Notes: generated from the letters alone by a model not told the origin. A stretch of DNA of 8,518 bases from Saprospiraceae bacterium (GCA_014379665.1 JACMLK010000285.1:1-8518), one strand, 5' to 3'; numbered from the stretch's first letter, positions 1 to 7,024 are shown. Numbers and translations: made by a program.

Positions 1-722
1 GCAGGGTGTGTGTCATTAAATAACTCCAACTGATCACTACCTGAATAGTCAAATGTCTCCGTTTTTGCTACATTTTTATCTACCCAATCATCATTGTGCC
101 AGAGTTTTTGAAAGGTCCGCTGTTTAAGCTGCATATTAACAGGGGGTTTGACCCATCCGTAATGGTAGATATATGCGTCTATAGGCTTTACCTTCAGCAT
201 CTTATCTTTGTCTTTCCGGAAACCCTGAGCATCCCTGTATGAGTAAATATTTTTATTATTCCGAATGATACGTATTTCATTTTTATACCATCCGGATGAG
301 GTAGCGATATAATCATAAGAACCATAAAAGTGAAGATATTTAAAAAGCAAACCATCGACCTCAGGCACATCTTTCCATAGAAGCATTTTATTGCGGATAA
401 TGTCGTGGTATTTTTCGTGCACTACCTCATCTCCCTGAATGTAAAAACACCAGTCAGAACTGGCCCCGATGTCCTGGAATGCTTTATCTGTCTCCTTTGC
501 CAGCACAAGGCCACCTTCACGGAGCGTGTCATCCCATATCGTTTCAATGATCCGTATTTTTGATGAATCAATACTTTTAATAAGTCCTGAGGTATCATCA
601 TCAGAGTTTCCTACAGCCACCACAAAATCATCACAAAGTGGAAGTATTGACATGATGGCTTCTATCACAGGATAGTCATATATAACCGCATTTCTTATAA
701 ATGTAAATCCCGTAACGTGCAT
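1..722 (-). CDS. Family 2-like glycosyltransferase (3' end outside the window)
   Basis: This minus-strand reading frame starts at the ATG at 722-720 and stays open for 240 codons to the window edge, so the C-terminus is missing. It begins MHVTGFTFIRNA, the first beta strand of a GT-A nucleotide-sugar fold. AVGNSDDDT follows at about residues 36-44, and WCFYIQGDEV at 91-100, where QGDE sits in the place of the DxD-type metal/sugar-nucleotide motif. Later conserved-looking stretches are IRIIRNN (150-156), YRDAQGFR (162-169) and YIYHYGWVKPP (184-194). I recognise this layout from Bacteroidota proteins annotated as glycosyltransferase family 2, usually near 290-300 residues, so roughly 50-60 residues should lie beyond the edge. 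No signal peptide or membrane segment is visible, so it is probably cytoplasmic and transfers a sugar to a surface glycan or protein. Donor and acceptor cannot be read from the sequence. It is transcribed away from the peptidase/barrel gene. Confidence 0.85.
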   Translation of the reverse strand, partial: MHVTGFTFIRNAVIYDYPVIEAIMSILPLCDDFVVAVGNSDDDTSGLIKSIDSSKIRIIETIWDDTLREGGLVLAKETDKAFQDIGASSDWCFYIQGDEVVHEKYHDIIRNKMLLWKDVPEVDGLLFKYLHFYGSYDYIATSSGWYKNEIRIIRNNKNIYSYRDAQGFRKDKDKMLKVKPIDAYIYHYGWVKPPVNMQLKQRTFQKLWHNDDWVDKNVAKTETFDYSGSDQLELFNDTHP

Positions 723-740
723 ATCGAAAATTAAAAAGAA

Positions 741-748
741 CAAAATTA
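741..748 (-). promoter_or_regulatory. Candidate -7 box of the glycosyltransferase promoter
   Basis: The minus strand reads TAATTTTG here, an exact match to the Bacteroidota -7 consensus TAnnTTTG. The box ends 18 bp before the start codon, implying a very short leader. No clear TTG/TTTG is visible 17-23 bp further upstream, so the -33 element is weak or absent. The call rests on the -7 match and its position. Confidence 0.4.
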
Positions 749-906
749 CCTCAAATTAGTCTCGGCTGATACATAATTGAATTTTATTATGGTGAGCTTG
801 AAAAGTTTACTTGTTTATAATTATCCCTACTCCTGCCATTATGATGGTAAATCATCCTTTTACAATAAACGAAATAACACCCTGACTTAAAGATATGACT
901 GTACCT

Positions 907-926
907 AGATCATCCTAATGTGATCT
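907..926. repeat. Inverted repeat agatca-N8-tgatct
   Basis: Two perfect 6-bp arms, agatca at 907-912 and tgatct at 921-926, flank an 8-bp spacer. The site lies 13 bp before the 11-bp repeat array. It could be a dimeric regulator site or a weak hairpin. No T-run follows, so a terminator is unlikely. Chance is possible in AT-rich DNA. Confidence 0.35.
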
Positions 927-938
927 TATTATGGTGCT

Positions 939-1062
939 ATTTATACTTTGAGATTCATACATCATTTATACGTGTTTCATACATCATCCATACTTTATCC
1001 ATACTTTATCCATGCTTTATCCGTACAATATCCATACACTATTTATACACTATTTATACATC
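939..1062. repeat. Degenerate 11-bp tandem repeat array
   Basis: Ten consecutive 11-bp units run in exact register from 953 to 1062. An eleventh unit at 939-949 is set off by a 3-bp insertion (gag, 950-952). The common pattern is AT[C/T][C/T]ATAC followed by three variable bases. Examples are atccatacttt (986-996 and 997-1007, identical), atccatgcttt (1008-1018), atccatacact (1030-1040) and atttatacact (1041-1051). Most changes are single substitutions that keep the length at 11 bp. A short plus-strand reading frame through the array (from 948) is merely the repeat translated and does not look like a gene. The array lies about 210 bp upstream of the peptidase/barrel start codon, with no spacers, leader or cas genes nearby. 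Confidence 0.85.
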
Positions 1063-1112
1063 ATCAATTATGCAACATAAAACCATGGCTTGACCTTGAA
1101 GCAAACTTGATT

Positions 1113-1139
1113 GAATTGTTGGAATTGTTGGAATTGTAA
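1113..1139. repeat. 9-bp tandem repeat, three copies
   Basis: gaattgttg occurs at 1113-1121 and 1122-1130, followed by the variant gaattgtaa at 1131-1139. The repeat supplies several TTG triplets just upstream of a TAnnTTTG box at 1144-1151, so it may contribute the -33 element of that promoter. Confidence 0.8.
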
Positions 1140-1151
1140 GATTTAGTTTTG
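1119..1151 (+). promoter_or_regulatory. Candidate Bacteroidota promoter for the peptidase/barrel gene
   Basis: TAGTTTTG at 1144-1151 exactly matches the Bacteroidota -7 consensus TAnnTTTG. A TTG at 1119-1121 lies 22 bp upstream, within the accepted spacing for the -33 element, and is part of the 9-bp repeat. Transcription would begin near 1158, giving a leader of about 115 nt. The match is by eye only. Confidence 0.45.
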
Positions 1152-1264
1152 TAAGAATCGATGGATAATAAATATAAAATCCGGAGCAGGAATTAAAATT
1201 TTACTAAAATTGGTATTTTTTAGGATAAAACGGAACTAAAATCTGTTATATACTTTAACTAAAA

Positions 1265-1276
1265 CATAAGCTTATG
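1265..1276. repeat. 12-bp perfect palindrome covering a start codon
   Basis: cataagcttatg is its own reverse complement, and its last three bases are the ATG of the peptidase/barrel gene. In RNA a hairpin here would have almost no loop, so a dimeric DNA-binding site or chance is likelier than a start-codon-masking structure. Confidence 0.5.
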
Positions 1277-4200
1277 AAAAAGGTATTATTTGCGATCTAT
1301 TTTCTACTGATAGGATGCATAACTGCTGATGCACAATATTTTGGACGAAACAAACCGAGATACAGGAATTTTGACTTTAAAGTATTAGAAACGCCACATT
1401 TCAAAATACATCACTACCTCAGGAATGAACAAATGATCAACGACCTTGCCAAAACGACAGAGCAATGGTATCAAAATCACAGGGAAATTTTCGGAAGGGA
1501 TATTCTCTCCAAGAACCCCATTATCCTTTATAACAATCATGCTGAATTTCAACAAACCAATACGATTTCAGGTGAAATTGGAGTAGGTACAGGAGGTGTG
1601 ACTGAAGCATTAAAAAATCGCGTGGTACTTCCCCTTACTTATTCATTACAAACTACCAATCATGTGCTGGCACACGAACTGGTGCATGCTTTTCAGTATA
1701 ATAATATTCAGACTTCTGATTCCACTTCATTGCAATCTTTAGCAAACACGCCACTTTGGATGGTTGAGGGTATGGCTGAGTATTTATCAGTAGGCCGGAT
1801 AGATCCTTTCACCAGTATGTGGATGCGGGATGCTATTTTAAATAATAAATTGCCGGAGATAAGTAAAATGAATGATTATAAATATTTTCCTTACAGGTAC
1901 GGACAGGCACTAATGGCTTTTTTAGGCGGTTATTACGGAGATGATAAACTCAATACTATGTTTATGAGTAGTGCACGTTATGGCCTGGAAGCCGGATTTG
2001 TGGATGCTTTCGGGACAGATACCAAAACGATAAGCAATATGTGGCATTCGGCCATGAAGACCCATTACGGTACTATACTGGATGGCAAAAAGGAAAAACC
2101 GCTGGGTAAAAAACTTATTTCTGAATCTAATGCAGGTGAAATGAATGTATCTCCTGCTCTCAGTCCAAACGGAAAATACGTGATATTCCTTTCTGAGAAA
2201 GATGTTTTTAATACAGACTTATATCTGGCTGATGCGACTAAAGGCACTATTTTGAATAAAGTGACCAGTATGGCTAAATCCGGGAGTCTGGATTACATGA
2301 ATGTCATGGAATCTTCGGGTGCCTGGTCACCCAACAGTAAGGATTTTGTCTTCGTTGGTATTAAAAAGGGTAAAAATGTATTGGTCATCAAAGATGCGGA
2401 TACAGGCAAAACATTGGAAACTATCGAAGTATCTGATCTGGATGCTTTTATCAATCCGGTATATCACCCCAATGGTAAAGAAATAATTGTCACAGGACTC
2501 ATGGATGGTCAGCCGGATCTATACTCGGTCAATCTGAAATCAAAAAAAGCTGTTCGTTTGACTAATGACAGGTATAGTGAGAATATGGCTAATTTTTCTT
2601 CAGACGGAACGAAACTTGTATTTTGTTATGACAAAAGAAGTGTGGATAATGGAAGACCAAACGGAAAGTATACGTATGACATAGCCGTGATGGATTTCAA
2701 CACCAAAGAAATTAAAACATACGATTTCTTCAGGGGAGCGGATAATCTGAATCCGGTGTATGATTATCAGGACAATTTTTACTTTGTGAGTGACAGGGAC
2801 GGACTGCGAAATTTGTACAAATACAATAGCACTGAAAATAAAGTGTATCAGATGACTGATCTGCTGACTGGAATCAGTGGTATCAGCGCAGTTTCTCCTA
2901 TGATCACCACAAGCAGCAAACGGGACAGGGTATTATATACGCATTATTATGACAGTAAATACACTATTTATGAAGCATCATCTGATGAACTGCTGAACAG
3001 GTGGGTTGAAGACACCCGTACAATTGATTTCCGTTTGGGAACTCTTCCTGTTATTGGAATTAATAAAAATGATATCGTGGGTACCAATTTCAAAGATATC
3101 GATAAAGCATTTGATAACTCCACTCCCGTTACAAAAAGCATAGGCTATTCACCAGGATTTAAACTGGATTATATAGGCGGTGGCGGTGGTGTCGGAGTAG
3201 GGGTCAATAATAACTCATTCAGAAATGCAACCGGATTGCAGGGAGGTGTAGACTTACTTTTTGGTGATATTCTTGGCAACCATCAGTTGTATTCGCAGGT
3301 ATCATTGAATGGGGAAATATTGGATATCGGAGGCATGGTGAGTTATATTAATCGCAAAAATCGTTTTGCCTGGGGAGTTGGAATTAGCCATGTACCACTA
3401 AGGACGGGATTTCAGGAATATGAAAATACATCTATTGTTGTAGATAATGGCATTGTTATTCCCGTGCTGAAAGAAAGCACCAATCTCCTGAGAATTTTTG
3501 ATCAGAGCCTGTCGGTTTTTGCTCATTATCCATTTTCCACCACGCTGAGACTGGAAGGAGGAGTAGCAGGGACGGCCAGAAGTTTCAGATGGGACGAATA
3601 CAATAATTATTACCAACCTGTCAGACAGGGTAATACTATTGTGGGATACAATCTGGTAGCTTCAGACAAACAAAGAATAGCAACAGGGAATGAAATTCCA
3701 TTTGATCAGTATTATACAGTAATCAAAGGTTACGGAGCCAATACGAATGTGGGGCTTGTCGGTGATAATTCTTATTTCGGACTTACCTCACCACTCGCAG
3801 GTCACAGATTCAGACTTAGTGCAGAACAATATTTTGGAAATGATAGCTACACTGCCTTTCTCATAGACGGGAGAAAATATTTCAGACTTAGTCCATTTAC
3901 GCTGGCTGTAAGGAGCACCAACTATCTTCGATTTGAAAAAGAGACAAATTCTGTTTATCCGTTTTTCATCGGGAATATGGGGTTTGTGCGGGGACTTGGT
4001 TCTGTTATATCTTCAAATGTAGAAGAAATAGGCCTATCATTTAGTCAGCTGATCGGCTCAAAAATGATGCTGGGGGGAGTTGAATTGAGATTGCCTTTTA
4101 CAGGGCCCAGGCAACTTGCATTGATTCCTTCAGGGTTTTTATTAACTGATCTGAATCTTTTTGTGGATGCCGGAATGGCTTTTGATGATTTTAATGAGTT

Positions 4201-4438
4201 TTCTGAAGGTAAAGAAAGAGATGTGATCATAAGAGATGACAATGGAAATATTGTCCTGGATGAGAATGGCAATCCATTTTATGAAATCAGAAAAATCAAG
4301 CCTACCTTAGTGACCACCGTCGGTGTAAGTATGAGAATTAACTTATTTGGTGCGTTGATTGTAGAACCATATTATGCCATGCCAATGCTTCAGGGCGGCT
4401 CATTTCGGTTTGGGTTGAATCTTATACCGGGATGGTAG
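1274..4438 (+). CDS. Secreted zinc metallopeptidase / TolB-like propeller / Omp85-type barrel fusion
   Basis: The 1054-residue protein is predicted to sit in the outer membrane. Residues 1-20 form a signal peptide, probably cleaved after ADA before Q21. LIGC at 12-15 also resembles a lipobox, but a barrel protein rarely needs lipidation. Residues 35-270 resemble a gluzincin (peptidase MA-like) domain, with HELVH at 134-138 and WMVEGMAEY at 162-170. H134, H138 and E165 are the expected zinc ligands and E135 the general base. Residues 290-580 contain PD40/TolB-type propeller blades, for example SPALSPNGKYVIFLS (293-307), AWSPNSKDFVF (350-360) and FSSDGTKLVF (441-450). Residues 625-1054 look like an Omp85-superfamily barrel: FVRGLG at 904-909 matches the loop-6 VRG motif, followed by GGVELRLPF (934-942) and LNLFVDAGMAF (960-970), ending in a terminal Trp. 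No POTRA domains are seen; peptidase and propeller take their place. Bacteroidota homologues of similar length exist. The substrate is unknown. Confidence 0.88.
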   Translation: MKKVLFAIYFLLIGCITADAQYFGRNKPRYRNFDFKVLETPHFKIHHYLRNEQMINDLAKTTEQWYQNHREIFGRDILSKNPIILYNNHAEFQQTNTISGEIGVGTGGVTEALKNRVVLPLTYSLQTTNHVLAHELVHAFQYNNIQTSDSTSLQSLANTPLWMVEGMAEYLSVGRIDPFTSMWMRDAILNNKLPEISKMNDYKYFPYRYGQALMAFLGGYYGDDKLNTMFMSSARYGLEAGFVDAFGTDTKTISNMWHSAMKTHYGTILDGKKEKPLGKKLISESNAGEMNVSPALSPNGKYVIFLSEKDVFNTDLYLADATKGTILNKVTSMAKSGSLDYMNVMESSGAWSPNSKDFVFVGIKKGKNVLVIKDADTGKTLETIEVSDLDAFINPVYHPNGKEIIVTGLMDGQPDLYSVNLKSKKAVRLTNDRYSENMANFSSDGTKLVFCYDKRSVDNGRPNGKYTYDIAVMDFNTKEIKTYDFFRGADNLNPVYDYQDNFYFVSDRDGLRNLYKYNSTENKVYQMTDLLTGISGISAVSPMITTSSKRDRVLYTHYYDSKYTIYEASSDELLNRWVEDTRTIDFRLGTLPVIGINKNDIVGTNFKDIDKAFDNSTPVTKSIGYSPGFKLDYIGGGGGVGVGVNNNSFRNATGLQGGVDLLFGDILGNHQLYSQVSLNGEILDIGGMVSYINRKNRFAWGVGISHVPLRTGFQEYENTSIVVDNGIVIPVLKESTNLLRIFDQSLSVFAHYPFSTTLRLEGGVAGTARSFRWDEYNNYYQPVRQGNTIVGYNLVASDKQRIATGNEIPFDQYYTVIKGYGANTNVGLVGDNSYFGLTSPLAGHRFRLSAEQYFGNDSYTAFLIDGRKYFRLSPFTLAVRSTNYLRFEKETNSVYPFFIGNMGFVRGLGSVISSNVEEIGLSFSQLIGSKMMLGGVELRLPFTGPRQLALIPSGFLLTDLNLFVDAGMAFDDFNEFSEGKERDVIIRDDNGNIVLDENGNPFYEIRKIKPTLVTTVGVSMRINLFGALIVEPYYAMPMLQGGSFRFGLNLIPGW

Positions 4439-4443
4439 GGGGT

Positions 4444-4464
4444 TGCGGAATGCGGAATGCGGAT
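4444..4464. repeat. 7-bp tandem repeat (tgcggaa)
   Basis: Two exact copies of tgcggaa (4444-4450 and 4451-4457) are followed by tgcggat (4458-4464), then a decayed tgcgcct. The array starts 6 bp after the stop codon of the peptidase/barrel gene and is richer in GC than its surroundings. From memory, runs mixing tgcggaa and tgcggat are common between genes in Bacteroidota genomes, so this is probably a family-wide repeat. Confidence 0.75.
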
Positions 4465-4487
4465 TGCGCCTGACAGGACTCATGCTT

Positions 4488-4526
4488 TTGACAATTTCGG
4501 AAGACATGAATAAAATTGTAACTTTG
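4488..4526 (+). promoter_or_regulatory. Candidate promoter for the TPR-DUF4286 unit
   Basis: Two overlapping readings are possible. TAACTTTG at 4519-4526 exactly matches the Bacteroidota -7 box TAnnTTTG, though the region 17-23 bp upstream offers only a weak TTTC at 4495-4498. Separately, ttgaca at 4488-4493 and taaaat at 4511-4516 are 17 bp apart, a near-ideal enterobacterial sigma-70 arrangement that Bacteroidota RNA polymerase is not known to favour. Either would give the TPR gene a leader of roughly 120-135 nt. Confidence 0.4.
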
Positions 4527-4650
4527 TACATTGATTTTATGTTAGATAGGGTGTTATTTATGTTTTTCGGTGGATATGACAGGTATGAACTACAGATTAA
4601 CATAAGACCATTGAATCAAATTAGTTAGTATCAAACAGCAAGTTTATTAA

Positions 4651-6459
4651 ATGAATAATATAAGATTTTATCTTTTTCTTTTTGTACTTTCCATTAGTTT
4701 TATTTCTGTATCAGGTCAGCAGAAATACAAGCTTGCCAATGAATATTACAATTCCGGTGAATACGAAAAAGCGGCACAACTTTATGAATCTTTGTATGAG
4801 GAAACTCCGGGAAATAAGAGTTATTTTAATTTATATATTCAATGTCTGCTGGAGTTAAAGAATTATGAAAAGACGCGTAAAATCATTCAGAGCGAGATAA
4901 AAAAGAATCCGACTGAAGTATCTTTTTACGTGACCTATGGCAATCTGCTCGAGAGAGAAGGCGCACCGGATAAAGCTTACACTGAATACAGAAAGGCAAT
5001 CGATAATCTGAATCCTGACCCTTCGAATATATCCAATCTTGCCAATACATTTACCAATCTTGCCAAATATGATCTGGCTATAGAAACGTATCTGAAAGGG
5101 GAAAAAATATCAAATGTACCTGACCTGTATGTATATAATCTGGCTGACCTCTATCGGAGACAAGGCGATGTAAAAAATATGATCAAATATTATTTACTGA
5201 CTGCCGAAAAGGAGCAAAACAGCATCAATATACAGACAAGCTTACAACGATTCCTTACAGAAGAAGATTATGATGAACTGCAAAAACAATTATATCTTAA
5301 AATACAGGAAAAGCCTGATATACCTCATTACGGAGAATTGCTTCAATGGATTTTTGTTCAGAAGAAGGATTATTCAAAGGCACTCAGACAGGCTAAAGCA
5401 TTGGACAGACAGTTTGAGGAAAATGGAAACAGGGTGTTCAGTCTGGCAGATGTTGCTTTTAAGGATAATGACTTCAATACAGCCATTGAGGCTTATCAGT
5501 ACATAGTAGATAATCAGGGCAGAAATACCAGTTATTATCTGGAAGCCAAACGTGGGTTGTTGAATAGTAAAAAAGCCAAAGTCACTGATAATTACCACTA
5601 TACCAAAAATGATTTACAGGTTTTAAAACAGGAATATATCTCCTTTTTGAATGAGCTTGGACGCAATACCCAGACAGCGCCGATGATGCAGGAATTAGCA
5701 GACTTTGAAGCCTTGTATATCAACGAGCTTGATACGGCTATCATCATTCTGGAAGAGCTCAGACGGTTTGGCGGACTTCAACCTGAGATGATTGCCAAAG
5801 CAAAACTATCTCTTGGTGACTACTATCTCATGAATGGTGACCGATGGGAAGCAAGCCTGCTATTCAGTCAGGTGGACAAAGATTTCAAGGAAGGCCAATG
5901 GGGAGAAATGGCACGTTACAGAAATGCGAAGTTATCTTACTATGCCGGTGACTTTGAATGGGCACAGGAACAATTTAAAATCCTGAAGGGAGCCACATCC
6001 AAACTGATATCCAATGACGCCATAGATATGTCTGTTTTTATCCTGGACAATCTTGGATTGGATACTACAGAAATGACCCTTCAGATGTTTGCCCAGGCAG
6101 ATTTACTTGCTTTTCAGAACAAATTTGATGAAGCGCTGCAAAAACTGGATTCCATTAAAATCATTTTTCCGGAGCACAGCCTGGACGATGATGTATTGTA
6201 CACCAAGGCACAAATTTATAATAAACAAAGAAAAACTGAGCTTACCATAGAGATGTATCAGACGATCATTGAAAAATATGCTGAAGATATCCGGGCCGAT
6301 AATGCCATTTTTGAATTGGCTGAACTATATGAAATTAAACTGAATCAACTTGAAAAAGCAAAAGGTCTGTACGAAAAACTCTTTCTTGATTATAGTGGCA
6401 GCACCTTTGCGGTGGAGGCTAAAAAGAGATTTCGTATTCTAAGAGGTGATGAGATTTAA
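4651..6459 (+). CDS. Exported tetratricopeptide-repeat protein
   Basis: The 602-residue protein starts with a signal peptide (MNNIRFYLFLFVLSISFISVSG), with likely cleavage near residue 22 before QQ, so it should act in the periplasm or at the outer membrane. The remainder is almost wholly helical repeats. Clear TPR-like units include YKLANEYYNSGEYEKAAQLY (26-45), VTYGNLLEREGAPDKAYTEY (94-113), YNLADLYRRQGDVKNMIKYY (162-181), SLADVAFKDNDFNTAIEAYQ (264-283), a unit around 418-442, TKAQIYNKQRKTELTIEMYQ (518-537) and ELAELYEIKLNQLEKAKGLY (555-574). The family usually acts as a protein-protein scaffold; no catalytic motif is visible and the partner is unknown. The spacing of the repeats and the C-terminal half resemble tol-pal YbgF-like or BamD-like scaffolds, but that is only a loose likeness. 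The ATG at 4651 is chosen because it gives a complete signal peptide. DUF4286 follows after 3 bp, indicating cotranscription. Confidence 0.85.
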   Translation: MNNIRFYLFLFVLSISFISVSGQQKYKLANEYYNSGEYEKAAQLYESLYEETPGNKSYFNLYIQCLLELKNYEKTRKIIQSEIKKNPTEVSFYVTYGNLLEREGAPDKAYTEYRKAIDNLNPDPSNISNLANTFTNLAKYDLAIETYLKGEKISNVPDLYVYNLADLYRRQGDVKNMIKYYLLTAEKEQNSINIQTSLQRFLTEEDYDELQKQLYLKIQEKPDIPHYGELLQWIFVQKKDYSKALRQAKALDRQFEENGNRVFSLADVAFKDNDFNTAIEAYQYIVDNQGRNTSYYLEAKRGLLNSKKAKVTDNYHYTKNDLQVLKQEYISFLNELGRNTQTAPMMQELADFEALYINELDTAIIILEELRRFGGLQPEMIAKAKLSLGDYYLMNGDRWEASLLFSQVDKDFKEGQWGEMARYRNAKLSYYAGDFEWAQEQFKILKGATSKLISNDAIDMSVFILDNLGLDTTEMTLQMFAQADLLAFQNKFDEALQKLDSIKIIFPEHSLDDDVLYTKAQIYNKQRKTELTIEMYQTIIEKYAEDIRADNAIFELAELYEIKLNQLEKAKGLYEKLFLDYSGSTFAVEAKKRFRILRGDEI

Positions 6460-6462
6460 GGG

Positions 6463-6783
6463 ATGAAATTACTTTATAATGTCACCATAAAAGTAGAAGC
6501 TCCATATCATGAAGACTGGCTTAAATGGATGAAACAAACCCATATACCTGATGTCATGGCGACAGGCCATTTTGAATCATATCGTCTGACCAGATTACTC
6601 GGAGATGAAGATGAATATGGTATTGGTTATGCTGTCCAGTATCTAGCCCACAATCATGATGCATTTAATGATTATGAGCAACATCATGCAAAAAGACTTC
6701 AAAAGGATCACCAGGATCGGTATGCTGGTAAATATGTGGCATTCCGCACTATCATGGAAGTGTTGGATGAGGGAGGTGTTTGA
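6463..6783 (+). CDS. DUF4286-family small protein
   Basis: This 106-residue protein begins MKLLYNVTIKVEAPYHEDWLKWMKQTHIPDVMATGHFESYRL, shown here only to residue 20: MKLLYNVTIKVEAPYHEDWL. I recognise it as the Bacteroidota DUF4286 family, whose members are about 100 residues and look like small ferredoxin-fold alpha-beta proteins. WLKWMKQTHIPDVM (19-32) is the typical helix, and YAVQYLAHNHDAFNDYEQHH (56-75) fits the conserved core. There is no signal peptide, so it is cytoplasmic. The start lies 3 bp after the TPR stop codon (taa, ggg, atg), which suggests translational coupling. In many Bacteroidota I recall the 16S rRNA dimethyltransferase gene rsmA following this pair, but it is absent here. 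The molecular function is unknown. The stop codon (6781-6783) lies at the edge of a 9-bp repeat. Confidence 0.85.
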   Translation: MKLLYNVTIKVEAPYHEDWLKWMKQTHIPDVMATGHFESYRLTRLLGDEDEYGIGYAVQYLAHNHDAFNDYEQHHAKRLQKDHQDRYAGKYVAFRTIMEVLDEGGV

Positions 6784-6816
6784 TTTGTTTGATTTGTGGA
6801 TTTGTTTGATTTGCTA
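6782..6816. repeat. Short tandem repeat gatttgttt, about four copies
   Basis: gatttgttt (6782-6790), gatttgtg (6791-6798), gatttgttt (6799-6807) and gatttgcta (6808-6816) form an array with a period of 9, 8 and 9 bp. The first copy overlaps the TGA stop of the DUF4286 gene. Replication slippage is the simplest origin. Confidence 0.75.
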
Positions 6817-6839
6817 AGGTGTTGAATTTGGAAAGAAAC

Positions 6840-6860
6840 GTTTTATGGGAAACTTAAAAC
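6840..6860 (+). terminator. Weak AT-rich hairpin after DUF4286
   Basis: gtttta (6840-6845) and taaaac (6855-6860) are complementary across a 9-nt loop. It lies 57 bp past the stop codon, where a terminator would be expected, but the stem has one G-C pair and no T-run follows. Support as a terminator is low. Confidence 0.2.
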
Positions 6861-7024
6861 AACTTTATTCATGACTTCCGCGATAGGTCACCCAATGTAA
6901 AAGTTGAATAAATCCGCTACATTTTTTTCTTCTTCAAATGCCGTTCAAACGACTTCAGAGAAGTTGCATTATAGTAGGAATGCAAATGTAAATATTTATT
7001 CGACTCCGGAGGAGTCGTACATTT
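6860..7024. repeat. Hairpin-rich, probably interspersed intergenic element
   Basis: This stretch is dense in inverted repeats. caacttt (6860-6866) pairs with aaagttg (6900-6906), and tttattca (6864-6871) with tgaataaa (6905-6912) as an alternative. cgacttc (6950-6956) pairs with gaagttg (6960-6966) over a 3-nt loop. ttgcatt (6964-6970) pairs with aatgcaa (6979-6985). cgactcc (7001-7007) pairs with ggagtcg (7011-7017) over a 3-nt loop, and this is enclosed by aaatgta (6984-6990) and tacattt (7018-7024). The minus strand has a 40-codon open frame (7039-6917) with no ATG start, ending SLKSFERHLKKKKM before a TAG. I recall very similar translations between genes in other Bacteroidota, so it is likely a multicopy element, not a gene. 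Confidence 0.5.

Larger units (their letters stand above)
723..1273. other. Divergent intergenic region, 551 bp, no gene
   Basis: This gap separates the minus-strand glycosyltransferase from the plus-strand peptidase/barrel gene. I see no convincing gene on either strand. It holds two promoter candidates, an inverted repeat at 907-926, the 11-bp-period array at 939-1062 and the 9-bp repeats at 1113-1139. An exact 11-mer, ttattatggtg, occurs twice, at 784-794 and 926-936. The stretch 1152-1264 is a very AT-rich leader without recognisable elements. Confidence 0.7.

Noticed and set aside
469..675. Plus-strand reading frame of 68 codons
   Set aside because: It lies antisense inside the minus-strand glycosyltransferase, whose translation is clearly conserved-looking.
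939..1062. CRISPR array or TRAP-like RNA-binding repeats
   Set aside because: Units are 11 bp, contiguous and without spacers, and there are no cas genes. The TRAP pattern of GAG/TAG triplets is not present.
948..1139. Plus-strand 63-codon reading frame as a small gene
   Set aside because: It is almost entirely the 11-bp and 9-bp repeats translated, with no independent sign of coding.
1307..1318. Lipoprotein signal (LIGC) in the fusion protein
   Set aside because: A standard cleavage site (ADA before Q) follows directly and fits a barrel protein better; the lipobox is kept only as a minor alternative.
3398..3616. Minus-strand reading frame of 72 codons within the barrel region
   Set aside because: It is a shadow of the long plus-strand gene, whose barrel motifs are continuous through this stretch.
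4443..4628. Small genes on either strand in the gap between the fusion gene and the TPR gene
   Set aside because: The frames run through the tgcggaa repeat and the promoter region, resemble no family, and overlap each other on opposite strands.
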